Shown here one piece after another: positions 5,999-6,386 of a stretch of 6,386 nt of DNA. The notes under the pieces were generated by a model. That model was not told the origin of the DNA and did not search any database. It worked only from the letters and a program-made list of their open reading frames with translations. The DNA comes from Pseudomonadota bacterium (GTDB lineage: Bacteria > Pseudomonadota > Gammaproteobacteria > Burkholderiales > JABEVD01). Position 1 is the first letter of the stretch; every line of letters begins with the position of its first letter. The stretch spans positions 1 to 6,386 of the forward strand of contig JAJZPK010000149.1 in the NCBI GenBank assembly GCA_021811205.1, read 5' to 3'. Position numbers and translations under genes: made by a program.

Positions 5999-6386
5999 AT
6001 GCCAAGAAAACTCCCTTCCCTCAATGCGTTGAGGGCTTTCGAAGCGGCGGCGCGGCACCTTTCCTTCGTTCGCGCCTCCGAAGAACTGTGCGTCACGCCG
6101 GCTGCAGTCAGCCAGCAAATCAAGCTTCTGGAAGATCATCTCGGAATTCCCCTCTTCAGGAGGGGAAAGGTTCTGCTTCTGAGCGAAGCAGGGGAAGACA
6201 TGCTGCCCCTCGTCTCGGAAGCTTTCGATCAGCTGGAGAAGGCGGTGACGAAGGCCAGGACGGAAGGCGGCGCGCTTGTCGTTTCCGCCCCTCCCGCCTT
6301 CGCTGCGAGATGGCTGATTCCGCGGCTGGAGGATTTCAATTCCCGCCATCCCGGCATCGAACTTCGCCTGCTCGCGACGCGCCGCC
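5999..6386 (+). CDS. LysR-family transcriptional regulator, GcvA-like (3' end cut by window)
   Basis: The frame gives 129 codons from ATG at 5999 and is open at the right edge. Residues 1-60 are a classic LysR winged helix-turn-helix: LPSLNALRAFEAAARHLSF (5-23), the HTH at about 22-41 with VTPAAVSQQIK, and LGIPLFRR (48-55). A linker helix follows (about 62-88). The start of the effector-binding domain (GALVVSAPPAFAARWLIPRL, 91-110, then HPGIELRL) is the form seen in GcvA-type members. The family are tetrameric DNA-binding regulators that respond to a small molecule and often control a divergent gene. Here the divergent neighbour is the EamA transporter, 100 bases away, with a strong inverted repeat between. 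No good ribosome binding site precedes the ATG (GATTAGAAAAACTA), so translation may be weak; the family N-terminus still supports this start. The effector is unknown, and calling it gcvA would be unjustified. Confidence 0.93.
   Translation, partial: MPRKLPSLNALRAFEAAARHLSFVRASEELCVTPAAVSQQIKLLEDHLGIPLFRRGKVLLLSEAGEDMLPLVSEAFDQLEKAVTKARTEGGALVVSAPPAFAARWLIPRLEDFNSRHPGIELRLLATRR

Noticed and set aside
1..6386. CRISPR, insertion sequence, tRNA or rRNA
   Set aside because: No repeat-spacer array, transposase motif, terminal inverted repeats with target duplication, or RNA-gene signatures were seen on either strand.

Overview
The window carries a dissimilatory sulfur-oxidation locus, with genes in the order sat-aprM-aprB-aprA on the minus strand (about 4908 down to 366). 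The encoded enzymes convert sulfite to sulfate through APS in the cytoplasm. AprBA oxidises sulfite plus AMP to APS. Sat (ATP sulfurylase) turns APS plus pyrophosphate into sulfate and ATP. AprM is a membrane protein thought to anchor AprBA or link it to the quinone pool. The same gene order is known from Allochromatium vinosum, and AprM marks the 'lineage I' type of Apr in sulfur oxidisers. The host is therefore most likely a chemo- or phototrophic sulfur-oxidising beta- or gammaproteobacterium. I cannot name the genus from sequence alone.

Layout from left to right. 1-196 (-): 5' end of an unrecognised small protein that runs off the left edge. 197-365: intergenic, with a perfect 23-bp palindrome (210-232) in front of that gene and a rho-independent terminator (258-287) ending the apr operon. 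366-2258 (-): aprA. 2260-2742 (-): aprB, one base from aprA. 2785-3621 (-): aprM. 3622-3693: spacer with a short GC hairpin. 3694-4908 (-): sat. 4909-5028: sat leader with a sigma70-like promoter that overlaps the stop codon of the next gene. 5029-5898 (-): EamA/DMT-family transporter. 5899-5998: divergent intergenic region with an 8-bp perfect inverted repeat, a candidate operator. 5999-6386 (+): GcvA-type LysR regulator, cut by the right edge. No stretch over 300 bases lacks a gene.

G+C content rises across the window. The left-edge gene is near 43%, samples from aprMBA are 50-52%, samples from sat are 55-68%, and samples from the transporter and LysR genes are 72-73%. The core operon is well known. 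The less explained parts are the regulatory DNA (three dyad elements), the unknown gene downstream of the terminator, and the physical link of a DMT transporter and LysR regulator to the sulfur operon. I found no tRNA, rRNA, CRISPR, insertion sequence or clearly new multi-gene system.
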